A stretch of 64,000 nt of DNA from Mesotoga sp. UBA6090 (GCF_002435945.1 NZ_DIXC01000040.1:1-64000), one strand, 5' to 3'; positions 17,725 through 26,963 are shown, numbered from the stretch's first letter. Notes: generated from the sequence alone by a model not told the origin. Program-made: numbers and translations.

Positions 17725-18228
17725 TTAGTTAATCGATTTCAATACCTGCCTTGCCCAGTTGGCACTTGCATTTGCAGCGTACTTCACACCTGAACCAATG
17801 GGATCGTAGAAATCAATCGCACCAACGATCTTGTTATCAGATAATTTGCTGATCATTTCTTGAAAGACGATTCCCATTAGGCCTTCGTGAGTGCAAAAAA
17901 GTGCTATGTTTTTGTTTGAAAGCGTAGCTTTCCTCAAAAAACTCTCCACTGGCGGAGCGTAGCTCATTGCCCAGACCGGCGAACCGAGAAAAATGAGGTC
18001 GTACTCATTCGGATCTACCGAAAAAGGTTCGAGAGGTGGAATGGGATTCATACTTACGCTTTCCCCCTCCCAGATGTATCTGACTCTCCTTCCACCTTTT
18101 TCATCCAAAGGTTTCAGTTCGAGAAGATCGGCATTCGTTTCGTTTGCTATGGACTCAGCAATCGATTTCGTGCTTTCATCATGAGAGTAGTAGACAACGA
18201 GTATCTTCTTTTCATTTTCATCAGGCAT
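17725..18228 (-). CDS. Flavodoxin-family protein
   Basis: 167 residues; ATG with AGGAGGT 6 nt upstream. FMN phosphate-binding loop YYSHDESTKSIAESIA near the N-terminus, then LIFLGSPVWAMSYAPPVESFL (the second FMN-binding loop with Trp) and IALFCTHEGLMGIVF. This is the flavodoxin_4-like subgroup of short electron carriers/FMN reductases. Monocistronic with its own terminator. Partner redox enzyme unknown. Confidence 0.88.
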   Translation of the reverse strand: MPDENEKKILVVYYSHDESTKSIAESIANETNADLLELKPLDEKGGRRVRYIWEGESVSMNPIPPLEPFSVDPNEYDLIFLGSPVWAMSYAPPVESFLRKATLSNKNIALFCTHEGLMGIVFQEMISKLSDNKIVGAIDFYDPIGSGVKYAANASANWARQVLKSIN

Positions 18229-18325
18229 TGATCAAACCTCCTATTGCCGACTGTTATTATCGCTATTAATTCTCTCACAAGTTCTCGTTTTTTCCAAGAG
18301 GTTTGTATTCTATCTTCCATTTATT

Positions 18326-18796
18326 TTATTCTTGAGCAAACCGCATCTCGGCATACTTTGTCTTGAAGCCCATTTTCTTGTACAGAAATCTTGCGGGATT
18401 GTTCTGTTCGACATGAAGCGCTATATCACCGTTGCAAAGCGTTTTTATCTGTTCCAACAGCCTCTTTCCAATACCGGCCCCTCTCACTGCCTTGTCGACA
18501 GCAATATAGACGAGGATGTGTTCCGGTATATATCCTTTCATCCCCGTGTCATTCACCACAGAGGCTCCACAGATCTCTTTTCCCTGCATGGCTACCAGAA
18601 CAAATCCACCTTTACCCTTTTCATCGGAGAAGGCATAGTCCATTGATCTTCTGATAGCAGATCTATCGTCACCGTATTCTTCCAGATTAGTGTGAAGAAA
18701 TTCGACAATTCTGTCGATTCCTATCTCTTTGTCGATTCTTTCGAAATTCTGGAATCGTTTAATCGTTGTCTTTTCAGTCTTTGTAAGCAACTTCAA
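18326..18796 (-). CDS. GNAT-family N-acetyltransferase
   Basis: 156 residues from TTG 18796, chosen because GGAGGTGATTCT lies directly upstream; the longer frame to 18871 lacks such a site. The acetyl-CoA-binding motif A reads VYIAVDKAVRGAGIGKRLLEQI (R-x-x-G-x-G/A) and motif B ALHVEQNNPARFLYKKMGFK. The N-terminal 60 residues are extra to the core fold. Acceptor substrate unknown. Confidence 0.87.
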   Translation of the reverse strand: MKLLTKTEKTTIKRFQNFERIDKEIGIDRIVEFLHTNLEEYGDDRSAIRRSMDYAFSDEKGKGGFVLVAMQGKEICGASVVNDTGMKGYIPEHILVYIAVDKAVRGAGIGKRLLEQIKTLCNGDIALHVEQNNPARFLYKKMGFKTKYAEMRFAQE

Positions 18797-18954
18797 AGAA
18801 TCACCTCCGTTTGTGAAATAGCTATTCGTTTGTATAGCTAAATCAATTATAACACTCCTGTGTGTTAACAACTGTAAAGTCCTGTTATGGAGATCTCCGT
18901 TATTTGCCTATATAGGGAATTAAGCTCGTCAACTTAAACTGACATTAACATTCA

Positions 18955-19704
18955 TTAGAATACCAGCCAGTAAGCGCTACCGTCCGGTTTCCTGTCGATC
19001 AGTCCATATTCGATCAGATATCTTCTCAGAAGAACGTAGTCATCATAGAATGCTTTCAGCATTTCGTTGGCTTGTTCTTCACTATAATTGAGACCGGGTT
19101 TGAAGACTCTGACAATTTCCCTTAAGACGATTATCTTGTCCTTCTCTTTCTTCGGGAACCTGATAAGCTCACCATTCTCATTGAAGAATCTTGATAGGCG
19201 TTCGAGCCGCTCAGATTCAGTTACTGAATAGCGTTCGTCGATCATAGTAGCACTTCTATGAACGTCAACTATTCTGTCTTCTTCGTTAAAGCTTTTCTCC
19301 ATCATGTGGTGGAGAACCAGGAAGATTTTTGCCTGTCTTGCTTTTTCCTTGAGTCTGAAACGATAGTTCCTTACTGTAGATTGTGTCAATCCCAGGCGTT
19401 TCGAGATGTCCTTATCACCCACACCTTCGTAGAAATACTGCATCATGGTCTGCTGTTGTTCCGAGAGTCCAGTGTATTTTCTATCTAGCTGCAAAAATGA
19501 ATCAAAGGAAGATCTGTGGTCTATTGCAATGTGCTCCTTAACAGCTCTCTCAGCGTCCATAAGTTTATCGCCGCTGATTCGATATATCAATCCTTCCTCG
19601 AAAGACTTCCCGCATAAGAGACAAATATAAGCCCCGTCCAGGAGCTTGTAACCGGCCTCCAGTTCTTCGATACTACTTTCCCAGAAAAGTTCAGACGATT
19701 CCAT
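18955..19704 (-). CDS. LuxR-type HTH / DUF2087 transcriptional regulator with putative zinc-finger N-terminus
   Basis: 249 residues from ATG 19704 (GGGAGGTGA upstream). The N-terminus has CLLCGKSF followed by KEHIAIDH, a C-x2-C...H-x4-H pattern that could bind zinc. The middle holds a LuxR/sigma-like helix-turn-helix (LSEQQQTMMQYFYEG, DKDISKRLGLTQSTVRNYRF). The C-terminal 80 residues match DUF2087 (RFPKKEKDKIIVLREI, DDYVLLRRYLIEYGLIDR), a domain found on bacterial regulators. Target genes are unknown; flanking acetyltransferase genes in the same orientation are candidates. Confidence 0.82.
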   Translation of the reverse strand: MESSELFWESSIEELEAGYKLLDGAYICLLCGKSFEEGLIYRISGDKLMDAERAVKEHIAIDHRSSFDSFLQLDRKYTGLSEQQQTMMQYFYEGVGDKDISKRLGLTQSTVRNYRFRLKEKARQAKIFLVLHHMMEKSFNEEDRIVDVHRSATMIDERYSVTESERLERLSRFFNENGELIRFPKKEKDKIIVLREIVRVFKPGLNYSEEQANEMLKAFYDDYVLLRRYLIEYGLIDRKPDGSAYWLVF

Positions 19705-19872
19705 GATTTCACCTCCCAAAAGAGTATAACAGAAAGAAAGCATTATGGCAAACACTTAGAATAAGCATCTACACAAAGATAAACAATAAGGTGAATTGTC
19801 TACGATATGGCCGTTGAATCTCGAAAAGTCTTGGCAAAGCTTCTGGAATAATACCGAAGAAAAGAGAGTATT

Positions 19873-20796
19873 TCAGATCTTGAGAGTCAGTACTTCTCTC
19901 TTGTAAAGAAATCTGAATCCGGCTTCTTCGTACAATCTCTTTGCTGAAGTGCGGTCCGAAGTGACCGAGAGAAAGGCTCTGTCCTTTCCCTTTTTCTTAA
20001 GGTACTTCAGAGACTCAGCCAGAAGCGCTCTTGCAAGGCCTTTATTCCTCCATCTTTCGACAACGAAGATCTCTTCGGTGTGAAACTTTGAATTGTCAGT
20101 ATTGTCCGGGTAAAGCATGACGCTTCCTGCGATATTCCGTTTTAGGTCCAGTGAGGCAAGGATAAGACCTTCATTCTTCCACTCAGGTCTGCTGAAGAAA
20201 TAGTGGAGATACTTGTACTCGAGAGGTGAGTCTGGAAAACAGGATTGCTCTGCCAGGAGGTATTTCAGGATTTCTGGCGACTTCCTCGGCTTCATTTGAG
20301 AGATTATAAGACCTGATGGAAATGGGTGAGAGCTAATTTCTCTTTTCAAGTCTCTTTCCATATACTCGAAGTCTATCCAGTGAGCGAAGCCCTTGTTGGA
20401 GAAGAAATCCTTTTTTTCACTCTCGCTGTCGGCAATTCTGACACAAATTTTCGTTCCCGCTGCAGGAAAGAAGTTACTGGTCGTATCCACAATCGAAGGA
20501 AGCGCAGTTTCATAAAGAAGCGACATCAAGTTATTGTCAGCTCCTTCGTCTACAGTTATATCAAGCCAGATGTGATGGAAATGGGCTGTACTGAAATTCT
20601 GTCTCGTAAGAAACCGTAAGAAACCTACTACACGTCCATTGTCCACAGCGAGGAAGATGTTCTTTCTTCCATTCAGCAATGGGTTCTTCAGATCTTCAAA
20701 TGCGAATCTCTCCGCTAGAGGGTGCTCCATTTCATAGACACGCTGAATGCGAAGCATCTGTTCTGTGTATTCCTTCGAGTAGCCTGCTATTTGCAT
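19873..20796 (-). CDS. Tandem-GNAT acetyltransferase
   Basis: 307 residues; ATG with GTGGAGGCG upstream. Two GNAT domains: a degenerate N-terminal one (FLAVDNGRVVGFLRFL, HHIWLDITVDEG) and a better conserved C-terminal one (EEIFVVERWRNKGLARALLAESLKYLKK, then DRTSAKRLYEEAGFRF). The double-domain layout is as in mycothiol synthase and aminoglycoside-type acetyltransferases, but only the CoA motif can be asserted. Acceptor unknown. Confidence 0.85.
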   Translation of the reverse strand: MQIAGYSKEYTEQMLRIQRVYEMEHPLAERFAFEDLKNPLLNGRKNIFLAVDNGRVVGFLRFLTRQNFSTAHFHHIWLDITVDEGADNNLMSLLYETALPSIVDTTSNFFPAAGTKICVRIADSESEKKDFFSNKGFAHWIDFEYMERDLKREISSHPFPSGLIISQMKPRKSPEILKYLLAEQSCFPDSPLEYKYLHYFFSRPEWKNEGLILASLDLKRNIAGSVMLYPDNTDNSKFHTEEIFVVERWRNKGLARALLAESLKYLKKKGKDRAFLSVTSDRTSAKRLYEEAGFRFLYKREVLTLKI

Positions 20797-21074
20797 TTTA
20801 TCGCCTCCACTCGTCTTTGATCTTCATAATTTGCGATCTATTCGTTATGTTGGGACTTCTTTCACAGTGACGATTTCGAAGTCAAGTCAAGAATCTCATT
20901 TAATGCTTACCAGATAACTTTAGGATAAAAGTGGCATAATATATAAATAATAGAATCTATTAGAGTCTGTCAAGTACACCATGGAAAATTCTAAGGACTG
21001 GGTGTGATGAAGTGAAAGGAATCGGAGGCTCTAATGGATTTGTCAGTATATTGAAGCCCGGAGGTGGACCTCTA

Positions 21075-21716
21075 ATGTTTTTTGGTAAGAAAGAAATGGC
21101 GATCATTCAGCTGTTTAATGAGCATCTGGATTTCATATCGAGAACCCTGGAAAACCTTGAAAAGGTCTTTCTTGCCAGCCAGAATGATGATTTATCTTCT
21201 GTGGAGATCTATTCGGAAGAGGTGCGAAAAATGGAGTCGGCCGCCGATGCAAAGAGACGCGAAATGGAAAACTCGATGTATCAGGGAGCGTTCCTCCCGA
21301 ATTTCCGTGGCGACTTCCTAGGTCTTGCAGAGTCTTTCGACAAAGTCGCAAATGAGGCGGAGAACGTGGTTGATCAGATTGTATTGCAGCATCTCGTAAT
21401 ACCTTCTGAGTTGAAAACAGACCTCTTGAAACAGGTTCAGCTTGCAGCAGAGACGTTTGAGGCAGCCAAGGAGGCGGCAGTAAATCTCTTCCAAGAGCTA
21501 AGTGTCGCTGAAGAAAAGATAAAGGAAACGGAACGCCTCGAGAATACTGAGGATAGTCATGAGCGGGCGCTTGTGAAGAAGATTTTCGAGATGAATCTCT
21601 CACTCGCTGAGAAAAGGCAGCTCCGCGAACTTGTTCTCTCAATTGGAGATATTGCGAATCTCTCTGAGGACTGCTCCGATCGTATGGAGATAATTGTTCT
21701 TAAGAGAAGAGTGTGA
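21075..21716 (+). CDS. DUF47 family PhoU-like protein (Pit accessory protein)
   Basis: 213 residues from ATG 21075 (CGGAGGTGGAC upstream); the frame opening at 21012 adds a non-homologous leader. The family (TIGR00153/DUF47) forms PhoU-like helical bundles, seen here as long amphipathic helices (LFNEHLDFISRTLENLEKVF, AAETFEAAKEAAVNLFQEL). It usually regulates the low-affinity phosphate transporter Pit, with which it is commonly co-transcribed. Here the pit gene is convergent and its stop codon abuts this one. Confidence 0.88.
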   Translation: MFFGKKEMAIIQLFNEHLDFISRTLENLEKVFLASQNDDLSSVEIYSEEVRKMESAADAKRREMENSMYQGAFLPNFRGDFLGLAESFDKVANEAENVVDQIVLQHLVIPSELKTDLLKQVQLAAETFEAAKEAAVNLFQELSVAEEKIKETERLENTEDSHERALVKKIFEMNLSLAEKRQLRELVLSIGDIANLSEDCSDRMEIIVLKRRV

Positions 21717-22652
21717 TCAGAAAAGGCCCCCGACAGCTTTTATGAGCAGATAGAGGCCAAGGGAGACTAAACCGGCAATTAAAGGCGTCTGCAGCCAACC
21801 AAGAGCGATGTTTCGAAGAATCTTGTAATTGATGTCTCTTGAACCTCTTGCCAGCCCGGCACCGATCACCGCTCCAACAATGGCCTGTGAGGTCGAGACC
21901 GGCACGCCAATCAAGGCATAGATCCACACAGTAATCGCTTGAGAAAAGGTAGCAATCACAGCTGAGAAGTGGTCGAGTGATGTGATCTGCTTTCCGACGG
22001 TGTACATAACCCTCTTGCTGAAAGTAAGTACGCCGAGAGCAATACTCAGTCCCCCTACAAGTGCAGCTACCTCCAGGGGTATTATTCCGACAAAGGGTCC
22101 TGTAACATTCGCAACATTGTTCGCACCCAAGGCGTAGGAACCATACGCGCCAATTATGAGAGCTCCAATTTTCAAGGAAAGATCTTGAGCCTGAACGGTC
22201 TTTATTCTTCTGAACATTACTGCAAAGATCTTGTATAGAAGGAAGGAACCGATTGCGGCTCCGATTGGTGTTGTTATCCAGCAGATCACAACTTTCGTAA
22301 GTACAGACCAATCCACCGTGGAGTTAAGTATTCCGATTCCCAGAATTGCCCCCATCATTGCCTGAGATGAAGAAGATGGGATTCCCAAGTAAGTCATTAA
22401 CGTCATCGAGATCGCCGCGCCAATGGTGCTTACGGAAGCAGTGAGGAGCGTCTGGCTACTGACGCTGGAAATGGTCTCAAGACCCCTTGAACCTTCTAGA
22501 AGAGCGCCTATTAGTATGAATATTGCGGACAACACCACAGCCAGGCGGTATTTCACAAGTCCCGAAGTAACCGCCGTACCATAGACATTTGCAGCGTCAT
22601 TTGCCCCTAATGCCCAGCCGAAAACAATGGCCGGAATTATCGCAAAGAACAT
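21717..22652 (-). CDS. pit: Inorganic phosphate transporter, PiT family
   Basis: 311 residues from ATG 22652 (GGAGGT 4 nt upstream; an ATG 12 nt earlier contains that site within its codons). About ten membrane helices. The duplicated PiT signature is visible: GWALGANDAANVYGTAV in the first half and SYALGANNVANVTGPFVG in the second. It moves phosphate with Na+ or H+ across the inner membrane, probably controlled by the convergent DUF47 protein. There is no spacer for a terminator between the two genes. Confidence 0.93.
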   Translation of the reverse strand: MFFAIIPAIVFGWALGANDAANVYGTAVTSGLVKYRLAVVLSAIFILIGALLEGSRGLETISSVSSQTLLTASVSTIGAAISMTLMTYLGIPSSSSQAMMGAILGIGILNSTVDWSVLTKVVICWITTPIGAAIGSFLLYKIFAVMFRRIKTVQAQDLSLKIGALIIGAYGSYALGANNVANVTGPFVGIIPLEVAALVGGLSIALGVLTFSKRVMYTVGKQITSLDHFSAVIATFSQAITVWIYALIGVPVSTSQAIVGAVIGAGLARGSRDINYKILRNIALGWLQTPLIAGLVSLGLYLLIKAVGGLF

Positions 22653-22788
22653 ATTGACCTCCATTGGGAGAAAGAAAAGTTGATCGATTATATCACGGTA
22701 TTACATAGATTCGAAGCTTTGAAAGATCGAGCAGAAAGAGATGAAGGCAGCAGGAACTGAGGAGGAATCGAATGAAGACTAGTGGAAT

Positions 22789-23556
22789 TTAGAACTCGAT
22801 GAATATGATCTCGGGAGGACTTGCCAATCTTCCCGGAAACCATCCTCCGACTCCCCTGGTCACGAAGATCTTTGTTCCGTCGGTTTCGTAGAGACCTCTG
22901 AAGTAGTCCCCGCTAAATCCCCTTGAAGTCTTCAGTATAGCCTCGGTCAACCAGGGTATATAGAACTGACCACCATGTGTATGTCCGGCCAGTACCAGGT
23001 CATACCCCTCTAGAATGTCCATGTGTTCTTCAAGCAGATTTGGCGCGTGTACCATCAGTATCTTTAGATCGTAATTGTCTTCGGGTAGAAATCTTGTCCA
23101 TGAAAAGTAATGGTGAGACGGAGTCCCTGTCAATCCCAGTTTCTTGTCTGCAATCTGGATTATTGCCGAACGAGTATGGACCACGTTTATCCCCAGTTCC
23201 TCATAGATCTTCCCCATCACGTCAGTTTCCGATTCTTCCCAGTTGCCGTACACGGCATACACCGGCGCTATTCTGGCAAGTTCGGAGAAGTAACTTTTCA
23301 TGTACTCCATATCTGTGTAAGGCGACAAAACATCGCCCCCAAAAAGAATCAGATCTACCCCTTCTTCGACGAGCCTTTCAAGAAGATGATCGTAAATAGG
23401 TTTCTTCGTCCAGATGTGAATATCGGCAAAGAAAGCAATTTTCGCCGAAGGTTCTTCCGAGAAAGTAAGCCTTTCGACCGTCAGGATGTTTGGTTCTATC
23501 AAAAAAACGTAGGCGATTATGCCGGCAACTACCAACCAGATCTTCAAACGCTTCAA
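22789..23556 (-). CDS. Membrane-anchored calcineurin-like metallophosphoesterase (YaeI/YkuE-like)
   Basis: 255 residues, TTG start with GAGGGAATGG. One N-terminal helix (IWLVVAGIIAYVFLI), then FFADIHIW (D-x-H), LILFGGDVL (GD), VYAVYGNWEE and VLAGHTHGGQFYIP. The order fits periplasm-facing phosphoesterases that act on UDP-diacylglucosamine-like or other lipids. The usual GNH[D/E] motif reads GNWE: the histidine commonly assigned to transition-state stabilisation is Trp. This may be a subfamily trait or altered chemistry. Confidence 0.87.
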   Translation of the reverse strand: MKRLKIWLVVAGIIAYVFLIEPNILTVERLTFSEEPSAKIAFFADIHIWTKKPIYDHLLERLVEEGVDLILFGGDVLSPYTDMEYMKSYFSELARIAPVYAVYGNWEESETDVMGKIYEELGINVVHTRSAIIQIADKKLGLTGTPSHHYFSWTRFLPEDNYDLKILMVHAPNLLEEHMDILEGYDLVLAGHTHGGQFYIPWLTEAILKTSRGFSGDYFRGLYETDGTKIFVTRGVGGWFPGRLASPPEIIFIEF

Positions 23557-23628
23557 AATACCATTCCCTCAGAAAGTTGTGTCATACGAACCGATTCTAC
23601 ATGATTATTCAGTAGTCGGTTCAGACAA

Positions 23629-24789
23629 TCACAAAAATAAGCGTGATTTCTTCTTTACAAGCACCCTACCTTTCCATTTCGCAGCTCCACAAAGGTGAAC
23701 AATTATCGAATGGAATCCGATAATTGATGAGATGATCGTGATTAGCGGATACAAAAAAATCACCAGGGGCCTGAGTGAAAACTTTGCGCTGGCGAAAAAC
23801 CACATGCTGAACGAGAGAGTCAGACTAATCAGAGACAGAATTCCTGCAGACTCTGGAATAGCAACTCCAAAGATGAATAGTAAAGCTACTATGAGAGGAA
23901 AGAAATCTAAAGTTAGCATCCAACTCCAAACAAAGGCCGCGGGAATGATTCTGTAGTCAAAGAGGGAGAAGTAGTTTTTAAGAAACCCAAAATATGCAGC
24001 TTTGAATCCATCATACATTTTGCACTCTACAAGATCGGAAGCATCGTACAATCTCCATTTCATTCCTGCCTTTTTTATCAGTCTGCCAAGAGAGATATCA
24101 TCGACCCCGTGGTCCTTCACTGCCTCATGGCCTCCGATTGAGAGATAGGATTGTTTTCTGAACATCATGAACTGACCGCTTGTTACCGCGAGTGATTTAA
24201 ACCTCTTGCCATATGCGATTGCGAGTGGAAAGATCGAGAAGACACTGTGAATCATGAATGGTATAGTTATCAATTCACCTAGCGTATCTGTCCTCTCCTT
24301 GACAATGGCCGTCAACAGATCCGTTTTTTCTCCAATCATGACGCCTATCGCGTGAGAAACTGTGGAGGAAGCGTGAACGGTATCGGCGTCTGTAAAAAGT
24401 AGGATCTCTCCCTTCGCTTCTCTTGCAAGCTGGTGGCATGCCCAGTGCTTTCCAAGCCATCCTTCGGGCAAAGCTTCTCCCTTAATTACTCTGAGGTTGC
24501 TAAACTCGCTTGTCATTGATTCAAGGATTTGGAGTGTGGCGTCGGATGAGCTGTCGTCGAGTACGATTAATTCGAGATTGCGGTAATCTTGATTCAGAAG
24601 GGAGTAAACGCACCTCGAGATGTTTTTCTCTTCGTTTCTAGCGGGAATCAGTACGGAAACCAAAGGGCCGTGGAGAATTCCTTCGAAACGGCTGATCTTT
24701 TTCATCAGTATCGCATTAGAGACTGAAATTACAAACATCATCCCCAGGAATAGGGTAATCGATATTGACTGAAAGAGGAGAGAGGTCAT
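23629..24789 (-). CDS. Family 2 glycosyltransferase, lipid/carotenoid-glycosyltransferase-like
   Basis: 386 residues. N-terminal membrane helix, GT-A domain with VSVLIPARNEEKNI, IVLDDSSSDAT, LPEGWLGKHWACHQL and LLFTDADTVH (the D-x-D metal site), and three or four C-terminal membrane helices. The PEGWLGK-WAC segment is typical of the branch that includes CrtQ-, CruC- and hopanoid-associated transferases, which glycosylate hydrophobic acceptors. Its start overlaps the PlsY-like stop by 4 nt (ATGA), so the two are coupled. A membrane glycolipid product is inferred. Confidence 0.88.
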   Translation of the reverse strand: MTSLLFQSISITLFLGMMFVISVSNAILMKKISRFEGILHGPLVSVLIPARNEEKNISRCVYSLLNQDYRNLELIVLDDSSSDATLQILESMTSEFSNLRVIKGEALPEGWLGKHWACHQLAREAKGEILLFTDADTVHASSTVSHAIGVMIGEKTDLLTAIVKERTDTLGELITIPFMIHSVFSIFPLAIAYGKRFKSLAVTSGQFMMFRKQSYLSIGGHEAVKDHGVDDISLGRLIKKAGMKWRLYDASDLVECKMYDGFKAAYFGFLKNYFSLFDYRIIPAAFVWSWMLTLDFFPLIVALLFIFGVAIPESAGILSLISLTLSFSMWFFASAKFSLRPLVIFLYPLITIISSIIGFHSIIVHLCGAAKWKGRVLVKKKSRLFL

Positions 24790-25376
24790 TTAATCTTCCT
24801 CCGAAGCTTGAGTGCTATGGGAAAAGCAAGCTGATTTCTGTGTTTGAAAGCAAGAACTGAAGTGTTAATCGCCCATATAAAGATAGCGAGGGTGTTCATT
24901 TGAATGACGAGAAAGATTAGGAGACCGCACATGCTCAGAATTACCTTCCAGCCATCGGTCCTGGGATTTATGACGAACGAGAACCCCAACATGAACGCTC
25001 CGATTATTGAAGGTCCAACCCATTGGGTTAGACCCGACCAGATGCCGAAAGAGACCGCCACAGCCTTACCTCCATTCATTCTCAGAAAGGGTGAAAAAGC
25101 GTGACCCAGGACCGGAGATACTGCGACGGGTACCATCTCCCAGCCGGAAATGCCTCCAATCGAGAGGGCAAGCAACACGGGCAGATACCCCTTGAAATAG
25201 TCGAGAGCCATTGCAAGAAGCCCGAGTAACAGCCCTGCTCCTCTTAACACATTGGAAGATCCCGGGTTGCCGTCGCCAATCTTCGAGATCTTTTGACGAG
25301 TCTTTTTTTCGTATATTATTTTGGAATACATTATGGAGCCAGAAAAAAAGCCAATGAGAGTCCACAGGATAAACAT
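24786..25376 (-). CDS. PlsY-like glycerol-3-phosphate acyltransferase (divergent)
   Basis: 196 residues, ATG with GGAGGGGAGGT. Integral membrane protein with the three PlsY motifs in altered form: GDGNPGSSNVLR (motif 1), DYFKG, and GHAFSPFLRMNGGKAVAV (canonical PlsY usually reads GGKGVAT). PlsY acylates glycerol 3-phosphate with acyl-phosphate. The divergence and the coupling to a glycosyltransferase suggest a specialised acyltransferase (compare the CrtO/CrtQ and CruD/CruC pairs that make acyl-glycosyl lipids), but the housekeeping PlsY role cannot be excluded. Confidence 0.83.
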   Translation of the reverse strand: MFILWTLIGFFSGSIMYSKIIYEKKTRQKISKIGDGNPGSSNVLRGAGLLLGLLAMALDYFKGYLPVLLALSIGGISGWEMVPVAVSPVLGHAFSPFLRMNGGKAVAVSFGIWSGLTQWVGPSIIGAFMLGFSFVINPRTDGWKVILSMCGLLIFLVIQMNTLAIFIWAINTSVLAFKHRNQLAFPIALKLRRKIK

Positions 25377-25733
25377 TGAGACCTCCCCTCCGGGATTGAG
25401 AAAATCACTTTCTTCATTCTCTTGACGCCTGATATGCTTGACGAAGGAGATATTTCTCTACCGTTGCCAGTCTGGACTCTTCGTCAGGTCACGCTCTCAA
25501 TGAAAGCCTTTTCAATTCTGCGAATCGACTTGCCAAGCAGAGAACAGACTGTCTGTTGCATGAGTCAAATTCTAAGATGTTATGTGTTTGCCTTTATTGG
25601 TGCATTACTACTTATGTAAGAATTATACATAGTTGATTCAATAAGGCTCTTTTCTTGAGAACAACTGGCTGGATGTCTTTCAGACCCAACGTAAATGATA
25701 AAATCTCGTAGAATATCAGAAAGGATGGTGAAG
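25377..25733. other. Divergent intergenic region, no gene recognised
   Basis: 357 bp between the PlsY-like gene and the peptidase gene. A 65-codon frame (25422-25619) lacks a ribosome binding site and looks like noise. A promoter for the peptidase operon must lie here (weak TTGAGA near 25653 and GATAAAAT near 25697), but no convincing pair was found. Confidence 0.4.
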
Positions 25734-26963
25734 ATGAAGAGAATTCTATCCATGTGTTTCCTTCTGCTCTCATTAGCACTGCCACTTTTCGCTCAGGGCC
25801 TGGAAGATCTATCTACAGAGGAGTGGAGGCAGGACATCAGGTTTCTCGAAGAGAAGCTGTTGAGCACTCACCCTAATCCCTTTTTCAATACAGATGAGGG
25901 TATGTTCAGAAGCCTTCTGAAAAGCCTGGAACGCGATCTGGACGACCTGTCGTCCAGCGAGATCTACACAAGGCTTACAGAGATCGTCGCATCGCTTGGA
26001 GACGGCCACACGGCGATCTACCCTGATAGCAGGCTTGCTGTGTATCCAGTTTACACTTACTGGTTCACTGATGGGCTTTATATAGTTGCCACATCGGATA
26101 GTGAACAGTATCTACTGAACTGCAGAGTAGTTGAGATTGCGGGCATGGAAGTCGAAGACGCGTTGGAAAGATTGAGGAAGGTTGTATCATATGACAATGA
26201 GTGGGGATTTCTCCATTCTCACTCTGACTATTTGAATAAAGAAGAGATTATGAAGGGCCTGGGAATGGTTGACATGGATGGAGATCTTCTTCTTAAGGTC
26301 GAAAAGGAAGGAGAGATAATTGAAGCCGTCGTAAAGCCTCAACAAGAAGGATTTCATTGGATACAGAAGAGAGTGGATGAGATTGACAGAACCTATCAAG
26401 GAAGGAAGTACTGGTATCAGTACTACCCTGATTCAAAGACACTCCACTTTCATTACGCTTCATGTGGTTCGGAAAAAGGAAACCCGTTCATACTGTTTAA
26501 TTGGAAAATGTTTCTATTCACCTGGACAAACCCAGTAGACAAGTTCGTTCTTGATCTCAGGGGAAATGGAGGAGGCAGCTCGGTTGTTCTGGAACCCTTC
26601 ATTCTAAGAATGATGATAGATTGGAGATTGAACAGAACTGGAAAGCTCTTTGTTCTAATCGATCGCGGAACCTTCTCTTCGGCAGTTCTCAATGCCATTT
26701 CCATGAGAAAACGCACAAACGCGATCTTTGTGGGTGAACCAACCGGAGGCAGTCCGAGGCACTATGGTGAGGTAGAGAGATTTCAGCTGCCTAACTCTGG
26801 AATTTTAGTAAGTTGTTCAACCACCTATTGGAAGACGACATCCGATACATCGGAAGCTTTTATGCCGGACATATTGGCGGTGAGATCCTTCCAGGACTAT
26901 TACGAAATGCGCGATCTAGCCTTTGAAGCTGTTATGGCCTATGGATCGGAAGGGGAGGAATAA
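25734..26963 (+). CDS. Exported S41-like peptidase
   Basis: 409 residues from ATG 25734 (AAGGATGGTG upstream). Signal peptide MKRILSMCFLLLSLALPLFAQ. Tail-specific protease (C-terminal processing peptidase) features: IVASLGDGHTAIYP, FVLDLRGNGGGSSVV, FVLIDRGTFSSAVLNA (nucleophile Ser expected in TFSS) and VGEPTGGSPRHYG. No PDZ domain was recognised. Predicted to act in the periplasm on unknown proteins. The next gene begins directly after its stop codon, suggesting an operon with isoaspartyl dipeptidase. Confidence 0.87.
   Translation: MKRILSMCFLLLSLALPLFAQGLEDLSTEEWRQDIRFLEEKLLSTHPNPFFNTDEGMFRSLLKSLERDLDDLSSSEIYTRLTEIVASLGDGHTAIYPDSRLAVYPVYTYWFTDGLYIVATSDSEQYLLNCRVVEIAGMEVEDALERLRKVVSYDNEWGFLHSHSDYLNKEEIMKGLGMVDMDGDLLLKVEKEGEIIEAVVKPQQEGFHWIQKRVDEIDRTYQGRKYWYQYYPDSKTLHFHYASCGSEKGNPFILFNWKMFLFTWTNPVDKFVLDLRGNGGGSSVVLEPFILRMMIDWRLNRTGKLFVLIDRGTFSSAVLNAISMRKRTNAIFVGEPTGGSPRHYGEVERFQLPNSGILVSCSTTYWKTTSDTSEAFMPDILAVRSFQDYYEMRDLAFEAVMAYGSEGEE

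Noticed and set aside
25422..25619. 65-residue plus-strand frame
   Set aside because: No ribosome binding site, no family resemblance, poor codon pattern.
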